DNA of 32,780 bases, taken from assembly GCA_002746795.1 (NCBI GenBank), contig PDQY01000044.1, positions 1 through 32,780 on the forward strand, in the 5' to 3' direction. Made by a program: the position numbers and the translations under genes. Source of the DNA: Chloroflexota bacterium (lineage in GTDB: Bacteria > Chloroflexota > Anaerolineae > Promineifilales > Promineifilaceae). The notes beneath the pieces are model-generated. The model worked only from the letters and a program-made list of their open reading frames with translations. It was not told the DNA's origin and did no database searches. Positions 7,187-16,140 of the stretch are shown piece by piece (position 1 is the stretch's first letter; every line of letters starts with the position of its first letter).

Positions 7187-8023
7187 ATGACAACTTGGAC
7201 AACTGTCAAAGAATACAAAGACATCACCTACCGCAAAGCAGACGGCGTCGCCCGTATCGCTTTCAATCGCCCAGAGGTACGCAACGCCTTCCGCCCCAAA
7301 ACCGTTGGCGAGCTATACGAAGCGTTTTTAGATGCCCGAGAAGACACCGCCATTGGCGTGGTGCTGTTAAGTGCAGAAGGACCTTCGCCTAAAGATGGAG
7401 TCTACGCCTTTTGCAGCGGCGGCGACCAACGCTCTCGCGGTCATCAAGGCTACGTCGATGATGAAGGCATGCCCCGACTAAACATTTTAGAAGTGCAGCG
7501 TCTTATCCGCTTTATGCCTAAAGTAGTGATGGCGGTGGTGCCAGGCTGGGCAGTGGGCGGTGGTCACAGCCTCCATGTAGTCTGCGACCTCACCCTGGCA
7601 AGCCAAGAACATGCCATCTTCAAACAAACAGATGCCGACGTCACCAGTTTTGACGGCGGGTACGGCTCAGCCTACCTGGCAAAAATGGTCGGGCAAAAAC
7701 GCGCTCGTGAAATCTTCTTCTTAGGACGCAACTACTCAGCACAAGAAGCGTATGAGATGGGCATGGTCAACGCCGTGATTCCTCATGCAGAACTAGAAGA
7801 CACCGCCTATCAATGGGCGCAAGAAATCCTGGCAAAATCGCCGACCTCCATCAAGATGATCAAATTTGCCATGAACCTGACAGATGATGGCATGGTGGGT
7901 CAGCAAGTATTTGCGGGCGAAGCCACCCGGCTCGCCTACATGACCGACGAAGCCAAAGAAGGTCGCAATGCCTTCCTGGAAAAACGCAAACCCAATTTCA
8001 AAGAGATCAAGTGGATTCCGTAA
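7187..8023 (+). CDS. menB: 1,4-dihydroxy-2-naphthoyl-CoA synthase
   Basis: This crotonase-fold enzyme of 278 residues cyclises o-succinylbenzoyl-CoA to DHNA-CoA. It has FNRPEVRNAFRP, the oxyanion-hole segments FCSGGDQ and GWAVGGGHSLHVVCDL, and the MenB hallmark SFDGGYGSAYLA with its catalytic Asp. MGMVNAVIP and the C-terminal FLEKRKPNF tail are also typical. The ATG at 7187 has AAGGAG at 7175-7180; an upstream TTG at 7169 is less likely. It follows menD by 38 nt. Unlike its neighbours it carries no heptad insert and no AACGGCCGTT, which fits strong constraint along its whole length. Confidence 0.96.
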   Translation: MTTWTTVKEYKDITYRKADGVARIAFNRPEVRNAFRPKTVGELYEAFLDAREDTAIGVVLLSAEGPSPKDGVYAFCSGGDQRSRGHQGYVDDEGMPRLNILEVQRLIRFMPKVVMAVVPGWAVGGGHSLHVVCDLTLASQEHAIFKQTDADVTSFDGGYGSAYLAKMVGQKRAREIFFLGRNYSAQEAYEMGMVNAVIPHAELEDTAYQWAQEILAKSPTSIKMIKFAMNLTDDGMVGQQVFAGEATRLAYMTDEAKEGRNAFLEKRKPNFKEIKWIP

Positions 8024-8062
8024 CGTAGTCAAGGCAAAGGCATAAGTCGCCCAAGATTCAAA

Positions 8063-9601
8063 ATGAAAACTGATTGGCTAACCAACCGCACCCAAGCAAC
8101 CCCTCAACGTACTGCCATCCTCATTGGGAAACAGCAGTGGACGTATGCAGAGCTTGACCACATGGTCAACAGCGTATGTTGTCGGCTGCAAGCTGCTGGC
8201 GTGGAACCAGGGGATTTTGTCGGTGTACTCATGCCCAACTGTCTGGGATACGTGTGCCTTATTCATGCGCTGGCGCGGCTGGGCGCGACTCTTGTGCCCC
8301 TAAACACACGCCTGACTGAGGCTGAATTGGCCTGGCAAGTAGAGCATGTCGGCTGTAAATTCATTTTATGCCAGGAAAAAGACGAAAGGTTAAGGGTTCT
8401 TCACTCTCAACAGTTAACAGTCAATCACAGATGGCTAACCTCCCACACGCCAAGACCTGTTCGCCATTTCCCATTTTCCAGTCACCAGTTACAAACTGTC
8501 GTCTTCACGTCTGGCACATCAGGCAACCCCAAAGGCGTGCCCCTCACCTTCAACCATCACCTGGCCAGTGCCATGGCGTCTGCATACCGCTTGGGTGTAG
8601 CTCCCAACGATGTCTGGCTCAGTTGTTTGCCGCTTTACCATGTGGGCGGGCTGGCGGTAATTTGGCGTAGTTGTTTGTACGGAACGGCCGTTAATCTGCA
8701 TCCTCGTTTCATCTTAGAAGAAGTCAATCATGCCCTCGACACATTGCCCATCACACTGATCTCCTTAGTGCCAACCATGCTCTACCGCCTGCTAGAAACA
8801 CGCAGCCATTGGCCAGCCGCATTACGCCTTATTCTGCTCGGCGGCGCCGCAGCCCCAGAAGATTTAGTTTCCCGGGCAAACGGGTTAGAGCGAAGTGAAT
8901 GGTCAAGCGTGAATGAGCCACTGTCAGTCGGCAATTCAAAGCCTTTGGTGGCTACCACTTATGGGCTAACTGAGGCATCCTCACAAGTGGCCACGATGCT
9001 GCCCGAAGAGGTAACCAAGAAACCGGGCAGTGTGGGTAAACCATTACTGTTTACCAGCGTGGCTATTGTCAATGAAAACGGCCGTTCCCTCCCCCCCAAC
9101 CAATACGGCGAAATAGTCATCACCGGGCCAACCGTCATGGCAAACTATTTTGAAAAAGACCAAAGATTAAAAAAGAAAGATTTGCATCCCCCCCACCAAC
9201 CTTCAACCTTCAATCGTCAATCATCATTTGCCACCGGCGACATCGGCTACCTGGATGACGACAGCGATTTATGGATTGTGCAGCGACGCAGCGATTTGAT
9301 TGTATCTGGTGGCGAGAATGTGTACCCGGCAGAGGTAGAAGCGGTGCTAAAAGCGCATCCAGCAGTGGCAAATGCGTGCGTCGTCGGTCTGCCAGACGCA
9401 GAATGGGGACAAGTTGTAGCGGCGATGGTAGAGGTGGCACCGACGCACACACTCTCTCCAGAAGAACTGCTGGCCTACAGCCGAGAACATTTAGCTGGCT
9501 ACAAGCAGCCACGCCAACTAAAGTTTGTAACAGAGCTGCCCCAAACCGCCTCCGGCAAAATAGCGCGAAACACAATCGTAGATCAGTTGTCTTTCGCTTA
9601 A
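8063..9601 (+). CDS. menE: o-Succinylbenzoate-CoA ligase
   Basis: This adenylate-forming enzyme activates o-succinylbenzoate with ATP and CoA. Motifs are present in order: VVFTSGTSGNPKGVP (P-loop), TYGLTEASSQ, GDIGYLDDDSDLWIVQRRSDLIVSGGENVYPAEVE, and LPQTASGKIAR with the catalytic lysine. At 512 residues it is somewhat long. Three low-complexity inserts encoded by heptad units (8389-8498, 8895-8936, 9162-9230) fall between motifs: just before the P-loop, just before TYGLTE, and before GDIGYL. No clear Shine-Dalgarno is seen, so translation may depend on coupling to menB, 39 nt upstream. It is the last men gene of the cluster; menA and menC are not in the window. Confidence 0.94.
   Translation: MKTDWLTNRTQATPQRTAILIGKQQWTYAELDHMVNSVCCRLQAAGVEPGDFVGVLMPNCLGYVCLIHALARLGATLVPLNTRLTEAELAWQVEHVGCKFILCQEKDERLRVLHSQQLTVNHRWLTSHTPRPVRHFPFSSHQLQTVVFTSGTSGNPKGVPLTFNHHLASAMASAYRLGVAPNDVWLSCLPLYHVGGLAVIWRSCLYGTAVNLHPRFILEEVNHALDTLPITLISLVPTMLYRLLETRSHWPAALRLILLGGAAAPEDLVSRANGLERSEWSSVNEPLSVGNSKPLVATTYGLTEASSQVATMLPEEVTKKPGSVGKPLLFTSVAIVNENGRSLPPNQYGEIVITGPTVMANYFEKDQRLKKKDLHPPHQPSTFNRQSSFATGDIGYLDDDSDLWIVQRRSDLIVSGGENVYPAEVEAVLKAHPAVANACVVGLPDAEWGQVVAAMVEVAPTHTLSPEELLAYSREHLAGYKQPRQLKFVTELPQTASGKIARNTIVDQLSFA
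8389..8498. repeat. Heptad element in menE, first insert
   Basis: The units ACAGTTA, ACAGTCA, ATCACAG (8410-8430) and CCATTTC, CCATTTT, CCAGTCA, CCAGTTA, CAAACTG (8464-8498) repeat at 7 nt. The right units partly complement the left part. The element encodes about 35 non-conserved residues immediately before the TSGTSGNPKG loop. Confidence 0.7.
8895..8936. repeat. Heptad element in menE, second insert
   Basis: The units GTGAATG, GTCAAGC, GTGAATG, AGCCACT, GTCAGTC and GGCAATT run in tandem. They encode SEWSSVNEPLSVGNS, just before the conserved TYGLTE motif. Confidence 0.6.
9162..9230. repeat. Heptad hairpin element in menE, third insert
   Basis: The left units are AAAGATT, AAAAAAG and AAAGATT (9162-9182). 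The right units are CCAACCT, TCAACCT, TCAATCG, TCAATCA and TCATTTG (9196-9230). The unit words are nearly the same as in the menF insert at 3486-3553. The encoded peptide is LKKKDLHPPHQPSTFNRQSS. Confidence 0.75.
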
Positions 9602-9740
9602 AAAAATAGCTCATCAGGAACCGTTTATGATTGCCTGGCTAGGAACGGGCAAATATTTACAACAACAACGCTATACTAGCTAACCAATCTGAAACCAAAA
9701 ATGAATCAGCTGCGTACAGACTGATAATTATTAATCAATA

Positions 9741-9775
9741 ATGAGGCAAAACGGCCGTTACGCTTTTTGTCTCAT
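9741..9775. promoter_or_regulatory. Inverted repeat with AACGGCCGTT in its loop
   Basis: ATGAGgCAAAA (9741-9751) pairs with TTTTTGtCTCAT (9764-9775), leaving a loop that itself contains the palindrome AACGGCCGTT (9750-9759). It lies 28 bp before the membrane-protein start codon and 140 bp after menE. It could be a terminator for the men operon or a leader structure for the next gene. The T-rich part is inside the arm, so it is not a standard terminator. Confidence 0.45.
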
Positions 9776-9802
9776 TTAATACCACTCTTTTGGAGGAAAA
9801 CA

Positions 9803-10765
9803 ATGGATTACGGTGAAATAATCACTCGCGCTTGGCGCATTACCTGGAACAATAAATTTCTCTGGGTGCTTGGCTTTTTAGCAGCACTTACCGGTGGCAG
9901 CAGCAACAACTCATTTGGTCGTTCCATAAGTGAAAGCCAGTTTATGGATAACCCCCAAGCAGCAGCGCAAGTAGGTGCTCTAGTCATGCTCTTGGTGTGT
10001 GTGGTTGGCATTATCGGCTTAATTTTATGGGTACTAAGTATGATAGGACGCGGCGGTTTAATTGACGGCGTTAACCGCATCGATGATGGCCAAAAAGTAA
10101 CATTGGGCGAAGTTTTTAACGCTGGTGTCAGGGCATTCTGGCGTTTAGTTGGAATTTACTTATTGGCCTACTTACCCTTAATACTTGTCAGTGTTGTCGC
10201 AACTGGTCTGCTTATTATACTGATCGGTGGCTTTGTAACAGCCAGTGAATTCTTACAAAACCCTGAAGAAATTGGGGCTGCTATGGGGGGAAGTATCGGT
10301 GGGATAGGATTATGTATTTGTCTCCTTATGTGCACACTAATCCCAATATCAATCATCCTGACAATGATCACAGAGTTTGCTTCGCGTTCCACCATCATCC
10401 ACAAAACGGGTATTATCGAAAGCCTGAGCCACGGTTGGCGGATATTTAAAAATAACTTCGTTTCCATTATTTTGTTGGGGATCATCCTTTTTGTGTTGGG
10501 TCTGCTCATTATTGGAATGATCAGTGCTGTCATGGTTCCGCTGAGTTTTGCTGCCATGATCCCCGTATTCACAACGTTATCTAACAATAACAATGTCGGT
10601 GGCATGGGTCTGGCTTATCTGGGGATTAGTGCCATGTGTTTAAGTGTCTTGCTTGCCTTATTGATGTCAGTATTTCAAACTTGGGGCTCTGCCGTTTGGA
10701 CGCTGGCCTACAAAGAATTTACGAGCAAAGCATCTGGCCTCACTTCAGCAGAAAAAGTAGCCTAA
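9803..10765 (+). CDS. Multi-pass integral membrane protein (paralogue of the next gene)
   Basis: This 320-residue protein has about six hydrophobic segments (roughly 20-36, 66-90, 125-155, 180-205, 235-270, 285-315). The start MDYGEIITRAWRITW and the following NKFLWVLGF match the opening of the downstream gene product (ILTRAWQLLWRHKFIWALG), so the two are tandem paralogues. The architecture resembles uncharacterised membrane proteins related to the glycerophosphodiesterase membrane domain family, but I do not recognise a function. The ATG at 9803 has TTTGGAGGAAAA just upstream, the same leader seen before the mscS-like, S10 and reductase genes. Confidence 0.75.
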   Translation: MDYGEIITRAWRITWNNKFLWVLGFLAALTGGSSNNSFGRSISESQFMDNPQAAAQVGALVMLLVCVVGIIGLILWVLSMIGRGGLIDGVNRIDDGQKVTLGEVFNAGVRAFWRLVGIYLLAYLPLILVSVVATGLLIILIGGFVTASEFLQNPEEIGAAMGGSIGGIGLCICLLMCTLIPISIILTMITEFASRSTIIHKTGIIESLSHGWRIFKNNFVSIILLGIILFVLGLLIIGMISAVMVPLSFAAMIPVFTTLSNNNNVGGMGLAYLGISAMCLSVLLALLMSVFQTWGSAVWTLAYKEFTSKASGLTSAEKVA

Positions 10766-10806
10766 ATAAACGGCCGTTGATAACATTCCTATACATCAAA
10801 AAATCT

Positions 10807-10830
10807 GGGCGCACACATGTGCGCCCCTTT
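10807..10830 (+). terminator. Strong hairpin between the two membrane-protein genes
   Basis: GGGCGCAC (10807-10814) pairs perfectly with GTGCGCCC (10819-10826) around the loop ACAT, followed by CTTT. An A6 run precedes it. The stem is very stable but the T-tract is short. It ends 15 bp before the next start codon, so it may also limit ribosome access to that gene. Confidence 0.7.
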
Positions 10831-10841
10831 CACATAAAATC

Positions 10842-11819
10842 ATGGCTATTAAAAACATTCTAACACGCGCCTGGCAGCTATTGTGGCGACATAAATTCAT
10901 ATGGGCATTGGGATTGCTACCAGGTATCACCCATGCCATCAGTGCCCTACTCCAATATTGGCTAAAAGGTTATGTACGCCAAAATTTGATGCCTATTTTC
11001 ATGAATTCCGCGCCAGGAGAACTGCTTTTTGCCGACAAACTCCCCTTCCCACAAGAACTGGCGGCAGAGATTTTTCAGGGCGAGTTCCTTATCATAAGCT
11101 TCATTTGGCTGTTTATCGCGTTAGTTGTATTTTGGATTATTTTCACCCTAACAGAAGCCGCCATCATCGCTGCCACCCTTCATGTTCAAGATGATCGTCC
11201 CATCACTCTGAAGCAGTCACTGTCTACCGGCTGGAAATTTGTGGGTCGATTTATCGCCATTGACGCCCTGGTATTTCTTCCCTGGTTTGTGGTGGCACTA
11301 ACCGTAATGCTCCTGACCCTTCTTGTCTTATTAGGCACAGTGGGAATATCCTCGCAGGGAACGGCCGTTGAGACTGTGCTGGGCATCATGATGGTGGGCT
11401 TCGGCTGTGTTTCGCTGCTGGGCAGTTTGCTCATTCCTCTGGGATTCTTAACCATGCAGTTCCGCACCGTCGCTTTCCGAGACATAGCCGCTTTCGGCGG
11501 CAGCATACGTGGCAGCGTCAAACACACTTGGCGCATCGTCAAAGCCAATCCCACTTCCATGTTAATTCTGATAGCCATCATGTGGGGCCTCAACTACCTA
11601 TTTGGTATGGTAACCAACGCTATTCTCATGCCGTTAAACGCCTTCACGGCCGTTTCCCTTTTGGATGGTAGTGCCATTGGCAGTTCGCTCAGCTTCACCA
11701 GCTTGCTCATCACCATACTGCTGGCCATTCCCAAAGCAATCCTCTTCGTCTACATCAACATCGCCTGGACATTAGCCTACCTGGATTTAGCCAAGACACA
11801 GGTAAGAAAACTTGAATGA
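10842..11819 (+). CDS. Multi-pass integral membrane protein (second paralogue)
   Basis: This 325-residue protein has about six hydrophobic segments and the same N-terminal signature (TRAWQLLWRHKFIWALGLLPG) and C-terminal WTLAYLDLAK as the preceding gene product (WTLAYKEF). The two probably arose by duplication and might form a complex. The function is unknown; the pattern fits a transporter-like or envelope protein. The start ATG at 10842 has no clear Shine-Dalgarno and lies directly behind a strong hairpin. The stop codon overlaps the next start in ATGA (11816-11819). Two ACGGCCGTT words lie inside (11360, 11645). Confidence 0.72.
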   Translation: MAIKNILTRAWQLLWRHKFIWALGLLPGITHAISALLQYWLKGYVRQNLMPIFMNSAPGELLFADKLPFPQELAAEIFQGEFLIISFIWLFIALVVFWIIFTLTEAAIIAATLHVQDDRPITLKQSLSTGWKFVGRFIAIDALVFLPWFVVALTVMLLTLLVLLGTVGISSQGTAVETVLGIMMVGFGCVSLLGSLLIPLGFLTMQFRTVAFRDIAAFGGSIRGSVKHTWRIVKANPTSMLILIAIMWGLNYLFGMVTNAILMPLNAFTAVSLLDGSAIGSSLSFTSLLITILLAIPKAILFVYINIAWTLAYLDLAKTQVRKLE

Positions 11820-13900
11820 CACACGACCAACACCCCACAACCAACCCAGCCGCCATCATCCTCAGTCATTCGTCCAAACTAGGCATTGACACCGGCGGCA
11901 CCTTCACTGATTTTGTCTGGCTGGATGAAAACGGCCGTTTTCACATTCACAAGCAGCTTTCCACACCCGACGACCCATCTCGTGCCATTTTAACCGGCGT
12001 CCAACTCCACCAAATTCCCGAAACCAGCGAAGTCATTCACGGCACCACCGTCGCCACCAACGCCCTCCTCCAACGGCGCGGCGTCCGCACCGCCCTCATC
12101 ACCACCAAAGGATTCGCCGACGTGCTAGCCATTGGTCGCCAAAACCGTCCTGATCTGTACGCCCTGGTTCCCCAAAAACCAGCGCCGCTCATCCCCAAAA
12201 AATGGCGCTTTGAAATCCCAGAGCGCGTCACAGCCCAAGGCGACATCCTCACACCACTAAAGCCAGCAGATCTCCACCCCATCCTCGCCCAAATTGCCGC
12301 CGACAACATCGAATCCGTCGCTGTTTGCCTCCTCTTCTCCTACCTCCACCCCGAACACGAGCAGCTAATAAAAGAGGCAATTCATCATGCCACAGGCAGC
12401 ACGCAGCATCCCCTCCACACCTCCCTGTCCTCCGAAATTTTGCCAGAATACCGCGAGTACGAACGCACCGCCACCACCGTCATCAATGCCTATGTGGCAC
12501 CATTGATGAGCCGTTATTTGGCGCGATTAGCTGACGGGCTTAAGCCACGGCGATTAGCCATCATGCAAAGCAATGGCGGCATCATCAGCGCCCAAACCGC
12601 TGGCGACCAAGCCGCACGCACAGCACTTTCTGGTCCAGCTGGCGGCGTAGTTGGCGCCCGCTACATCGCCCAACTAGCTGGCTTTGACAACATCATCACC
12701 TTCGACATGGGCGGTACCTCCACCGATGTTGCCCTTTGCCCTGGTCAACTTCCCACCACAGCCGAAGGCGAAATCGCAAACTTGCCTTTACGGCTGCCCA
12801 TCATCGACATCCACACCGTCGGTGCAGGTGGGGGCAGTATAGCCTATCTGGATGCTGGCGGCGCCTTACATTCTGGACCAGAAAGCGCAGGAGCAGATCC
12901 TGGCCCCGTTTGTTACACCATGTCAACACAAGCAGCAGTCGGGCAGCCTACCACCACCGACGCCCACCTCGTGCTTGGACGCCTGGACGCAGACAACTTT
13001 CTCGGGGGAGATATGAAGCTCAACCTCCCCGCAGCAAACAAAGCACTTGCTCAATTGGCTGAAAAAATGGGAGTGGCGACCGCCGAAATGGCTGCCTGGG
13101 GCGTCATTCAAGTCGCCAACGCCAACATGGAACGCGCCATTCGCAAAATCTCCGTAGAACGCGGCTACGATCCGCGCCGCTTCACCCTGGTGCCCTTTGG
13201 CGGGGCCGGCCCCCTCCACGCTTGCGAGCTTGCAGCCAACTTACAAATCCCGCGCATCCTCATCCCAGCCGTGCCAGGTGTGCTTTCAGCACTGGGTATG
13301 CTGGCAGCGGCACCAACAAAGGATTATTCACGCACAGTTTTACAAAAGATTGACGATTTAAGCTTCACAATCAGTGATTGGCTACACGAAAAGACAGAGG
13401 CTTTAGCAGAGCGAGCGTTGGGGGAGATGGCGGCAGAAGGGTATGGAAAAGAGGCTGTGGATTTGAAATTTAGTCTGGATATGCGTTACCTGGGACAATC
13501 CCATGAGTTGAAAGTGCCGTTTACGTGGGAAACAGCAGCGCAGCTTGAGGCCGCTTTTCACACGGCGCATAACAGCCGCTACGGTTATCAACAGCTTGAA
13601 GCAGGAATTGAAGTGGTAAATGTGCGCGTAACGGCCGTTGCCCCTGTCACTCCGCCCCCAATCACCAAACAACCCCGCACCCACACCTCAGCAGAAACAG
13701 CATGCATTGGCGAGAAAGCAGTGTGGTTTAACCAGCAGCCATACCCCACCAAACTATACCGCCGGGACAAACTCCAACCAGGGCACAAGTTTACAGGACC
13801 AGCCATTGTGTTCCAGTATGACACGACAATTGTGATACCGATGGGATGGAAAACGGCCGTTGACGAATACGGCAATCTCTTGCTCAGAAACGGAAATTAA
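11816..13900 (+). CDS. hyuA: Hydantoinase/5-oxoprolinase-type ATP-dependent hydrolase, HyuA subunit
   Basis: This 694-residue protein belongs to the hydantoinase A/oxoprolinase family, which couples ATP hydrolysis to opening of hydantoin or 5-oxoproline rings. Related members are acetone/acetophenone carboxylase subunits, so the substrate is not settled. The actin-like ATPase motifs are visible: LGIDTGGTFTDFVW (phosphate 1), EVIHGTTVATNALLQRRG, SGPAGGVVGARYIA, TFDMGGTSTDVALC, IDIHTVGAGGGSIA and PFGGAGPLHACELA. About 20 extra residues precede the conserved start. The ATG overlaps the previous stop. The HyuB partner is not downstream; the next gene is convergent. It therefore either pairs with a distant subunit or acts alone. 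Confidence 0.88.
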   Translation: MTHDQHPTTNPAAIILSHSSKLGIDTGGTFTDFVWLDENGRFHIHKQLSTPDDPSRAILTGVQLHQIPETSEVIHGTTVATNALLQRRGVRTALITTKGFADVLAIGRQNRPDLYALVPQKPAPLIPKKWRFEIPERVTAQGDILTPLKPADLHPILAQIAADNIESVAVCLLFSYLHPEHEQLIKEAIHHATGSTQHPLHTSLSSEILPEYREYERTATTVINAYVAPLMSRYLARLADGLKPRRLAIMQSNGGIISAQTAGDQAARTALSGPAGGVVGARYIAQLAGFDNIITFDMGGTSTDVALCPGQLPTTAEGEIANLPLRLPIIDIHTVGAGGGSIAYLDAGGALHSGPESAGADPGPVCYTMSTQAAVGQPTTTDAHLVLGRLDADNFLGGDMKLNLPAANKALAQLAEKMGVATAEMAAWGVIQVANANMERAIRKISVERGYDPRRFTLVPFGGAGPLHACELAANLQIPRILIPAVPGVLSALGMLAAAPTKDYSRTVLQKIDDLSFTISDWLHEKTEALAERALGEMAAEGYGKEAVDLKFSLDMRYLGQSHELKVPFTWETAAQLEAAFHTAHNSRYGYQQLEAGIEVVNVRVTAVAPVTPPPITKQPRTHTSAETACIGEKAVWFNQQPYPTKLYRRDKLQPGHKFTGPAIVFQYDTTIVIPMGWKTAVDEYGNLLLRNGN

Positions 13901-13961
13901 ATCATACGACGAAGCAGAACCCAACCTCAACAAACTCAGCCCTCATTGCTGCACAACCAAC

Positions 13962-13999
13962 AAAAAAGAGCGCACCTCAAAAGGTACGCTCTTCTGATT
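13962..13999. terminator. Two-way terminator between hyuA and the EF-G-like gene
   Basis: AAGAGCGcACCT (13966-13977) pairs with AGGTaCGCTCTT (13982-13993) around CAAA with one internal mismatch. An A6 run on the left gives a T6 tail on the minus strand, and GATTTTT follows on the plus strand. It ends the minus-strand EF-G-like transcript and probably the hyuA transcript. Confidence 0.88.
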
Positions 14000-14027
14000 T
14001 TTGCCTTCCAACTTCTGCCTTTGCGGT

Positions 14028-16091
14028 TTATCCCTCTTCTTCACGTTCCTTGGCTGCTTGGGCAGCAATTTGTTCTTGCAAGTGGGATGGCACACGACCA
14101 TAGTTAGAAAACTCCATCGCGTACACACCACGACCCTGAGTCATAGAACGTAAATCTTGGGCATAAGTCTGCATTTCTGCTAACGGCACCTCTGACTGCA
14201 CAATGCTCTTGGTACCTTCCTGGTCGATACCCAGCACACGAGCGCGGCGGGAATTCATGTCGCCCATGATGTCACCCATATAGTCAGCCGGAACTGTGAC
14301 CGTTGCTTTGTAGATAGGCTCAAGCAAAATCGGGCCAGCTTGCATCATCGCTTTCTTAAAGCATTCACGACCAGCAGTCTGGAACGCAATTTCCTTAGAA
14401 TCTACCGGATGTTCCTTCCCATCAAAGATGATCGCTTTCACACCAACCACCGTGTAACCGGCAATCGGCCCAGATTCCAATGCCTGACGACACCCTTTTT
14501 CCGTAGCAGCCACAAACGGCGCAGACACCGCACCACCAAAGATCTCAGAATCAAATTCAAAATCAGAATCATCATCCAACGATTCCAGGCGCAAGAAAAC
14601 ACGGCCATACTGGCCAGCACCACCCGTTTGCTTCTTGTGGGTGTAATCGGCAGTGGCCGTCTTGGTAATCGTTTCGCGGTATGGCACCTTTGGTATTGTT
14701 GTTTCCAAGCTAACACCAAATTTAGACTGTGCTTTCTTGACAGCAATGTCGAGATGGGTCGTTCCCATTCCAGAGAGAATCGTTTCCCGGGTTACTTTTT
14801 CTGTGTACCAGTTCAAAGTTGGATCTTCAGCAACCAGACGGTTCAAGGATTGGCTCAATTTTGCCACGTCCGATTGGGTCTTGGGATGAATCGCCACAGA
14901 AGCAATCGGGTTTGGCTGTGCCACCGGAGCCAACTTGAGTTGGTTATTCTTGGCACACAGGGTGTCATTGGTGCCGGCATCACCCAGTTTCACCACAACT
15001 CCAATATCACCAGCATGCAGCTTGGCAACGGGGTCTGTTTCTTTGCCTGTGACAACCTGGAGAGAACCTACACGTACTTCAGAATCTAATTGAGCCGCCC
15101 AATAACGGGAATCGGATTCCAATACACCACCAAAAACGCGAATATAGCTCGTTTTACCATAAGCATCTTCGCGTGTTTTGAAGATGAAAGCAGCCAATGG
15201 GGAATCATCGCTCACGTCGAAGGTTTCTTCACTCCCATCTTTATCAGCGGTAAAAGAATGTTCATTGGGCACCGTACCAAGAGCAACCAATACTTCTAAC
15301 GCTGGCTCAATCACGATACCTGCTTCTGGGGCACTGTAGATAATGGGCGTAACCAGACCTTGAGCCATGGCGCCTTTCAAACCGGTGACAATTTCTTCCG
15401 GAGTTAATTCCTCATCTTCGAAGAATTTTTCCATCAACACATCGTCACCTTCGGCGGCAGCTTCAACCAATGCCATACGGGCTTCTTCAGCATCATCTGC
15501 CATGTCGTCGGGAATGGGAGCGACTTCGGATTTTTCGCCTATGCGAGCTTCCATCTTGAGCAAATCGATTACCCCTTTAAAGTCGGTTCCTTCACCGATT
15601 GGCAGTTGCATGTTGACAAAGTTGCCACCTAAATTATTGTTAATGCTTTCCATGACGCGAGAAACACGCACGTTTTCACGATCCATCTTGTTGATTAAGA
15701 TGATTTGGGGAATATCGAGTGCAGTGGCAGCCTGGCGCACAATTTCAGTGCCTACTTCAACGCCAGAAACCGCTTCAACAAAAACAAGGGCTGTGTCAGC
15801 AACGTAAAGGGAACTGTTAACTTCACCAACGAAGTCCATGAATCCGGGAGTATCAAGCAGATTGAGTTTTTTGCCCTGGAATTCAACGGGGGCTAAACCA
15901 ACGGAAACGGAGCTGTTACGGGCAATTTCTTCTTCCTCGAAGTCCATAACGGCCGTTCCTGCTTGCACGCTGCCCATACGATTGGTAGCGCCCGTGTTGA
16001 ACAGTGCCCGTTCAACAAATGTTGTCTTACCAGAGCCATTATGGCCTACCAAGGCAATGTTACGAATGTTACTAGTTTGGTATTCTTTCAT
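14028..16091 (-). CDS. Elongation factor G-like GTPase (EF-G-2 type)
   Basis: This 687-residue protein has the full EF-G domain order: GTPase domain (about 1-280), domain II, domain III, domain IV and the C-terminal domain V ending near MEFSNYGRVP. The P-loop is GHNGSGKT instead of GHIDAGKT, G3 is DTPGF and G4 is NKMD. The residue after DTPG is Phe, where canonical EF-G has the His that activates GTP hydrolysis, and the switch I RGIT segment is replaced by RNSS. These features place it with the EF-G-like group, such as Thermus EF-G-2, rather than the main translocase. Its role may be in ribosome function under special conditions. The start at 16091 is preceded by AGAGG. Confidence 0.9.
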   Translation of the reverse strand: MKEYQTSNIRNIALVGHNGSGKTTFVERALFNTGATNRMGSVQAGTAVMDFEEEEIARNSSVSVGLAPVEFQGKKLNLLDTPGFMDFVGEVNSSLYVADTALVFVEAVSGVEVGTEIVRQAATALDIPQIILINKMDRENVRVSRVMESINNNLGGNFVNMQLPIGEGTDFKGVIDLLKMEARIGEKSEVAPIPDDMADDAEEARMALVEAAAEGDDVLMEKFFEDEELTPEEIVTGLKGAMAQGLVTPIIYSAPEAGIVIEPALEVLVALGTVPNEHSFTADKDGSEETFDVSDDSPLAAFIFKTREDAYGKTSYIRVFGGVLESDSRYWAAQLDSEVRVGSLQVVTGKETDPVAKLHAGDIGVVVKLGDAGTNDTLCAKNNQLKLAPVAQPNPIASVAIHPKTQSDVAKLSQSLNRLVAEDPTLNWYTEKVTRETILSGMGTTHLDIAVKKAQSKFGVSLETTIPKVPYRETITKTATADYTHKKQTGGAGQYGRVFLRLESLDDDSDFEFDSEIFGGAVSAPFVAATEKGCRQALESGPIAGYTVVGVKAIIFDGKEHPVDSKEIAFQTAGRECFKKAMMQAGPILLEPIYKATVTVPADYMGDIMGDMNSRRARVLGIDQEGTKSIVQSEVPLAEMQTYAQDLRSMTQGRGVYAMEFSNYGRVPSHLQEQIAAQAAKEREEEG

Positions 16092-16140
16092 GAGTTGGAA
16101 AACCTCTTCGGATTTGGGATTTAGATCCTTTTTCTTTTCT

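Noticed and set aside
14340..15089. Long plus-strand ORF of 249 codons opposite the EF-G-like gene
   Set aside because: It is antisense to a clear GTPase gene and shows no family motif.
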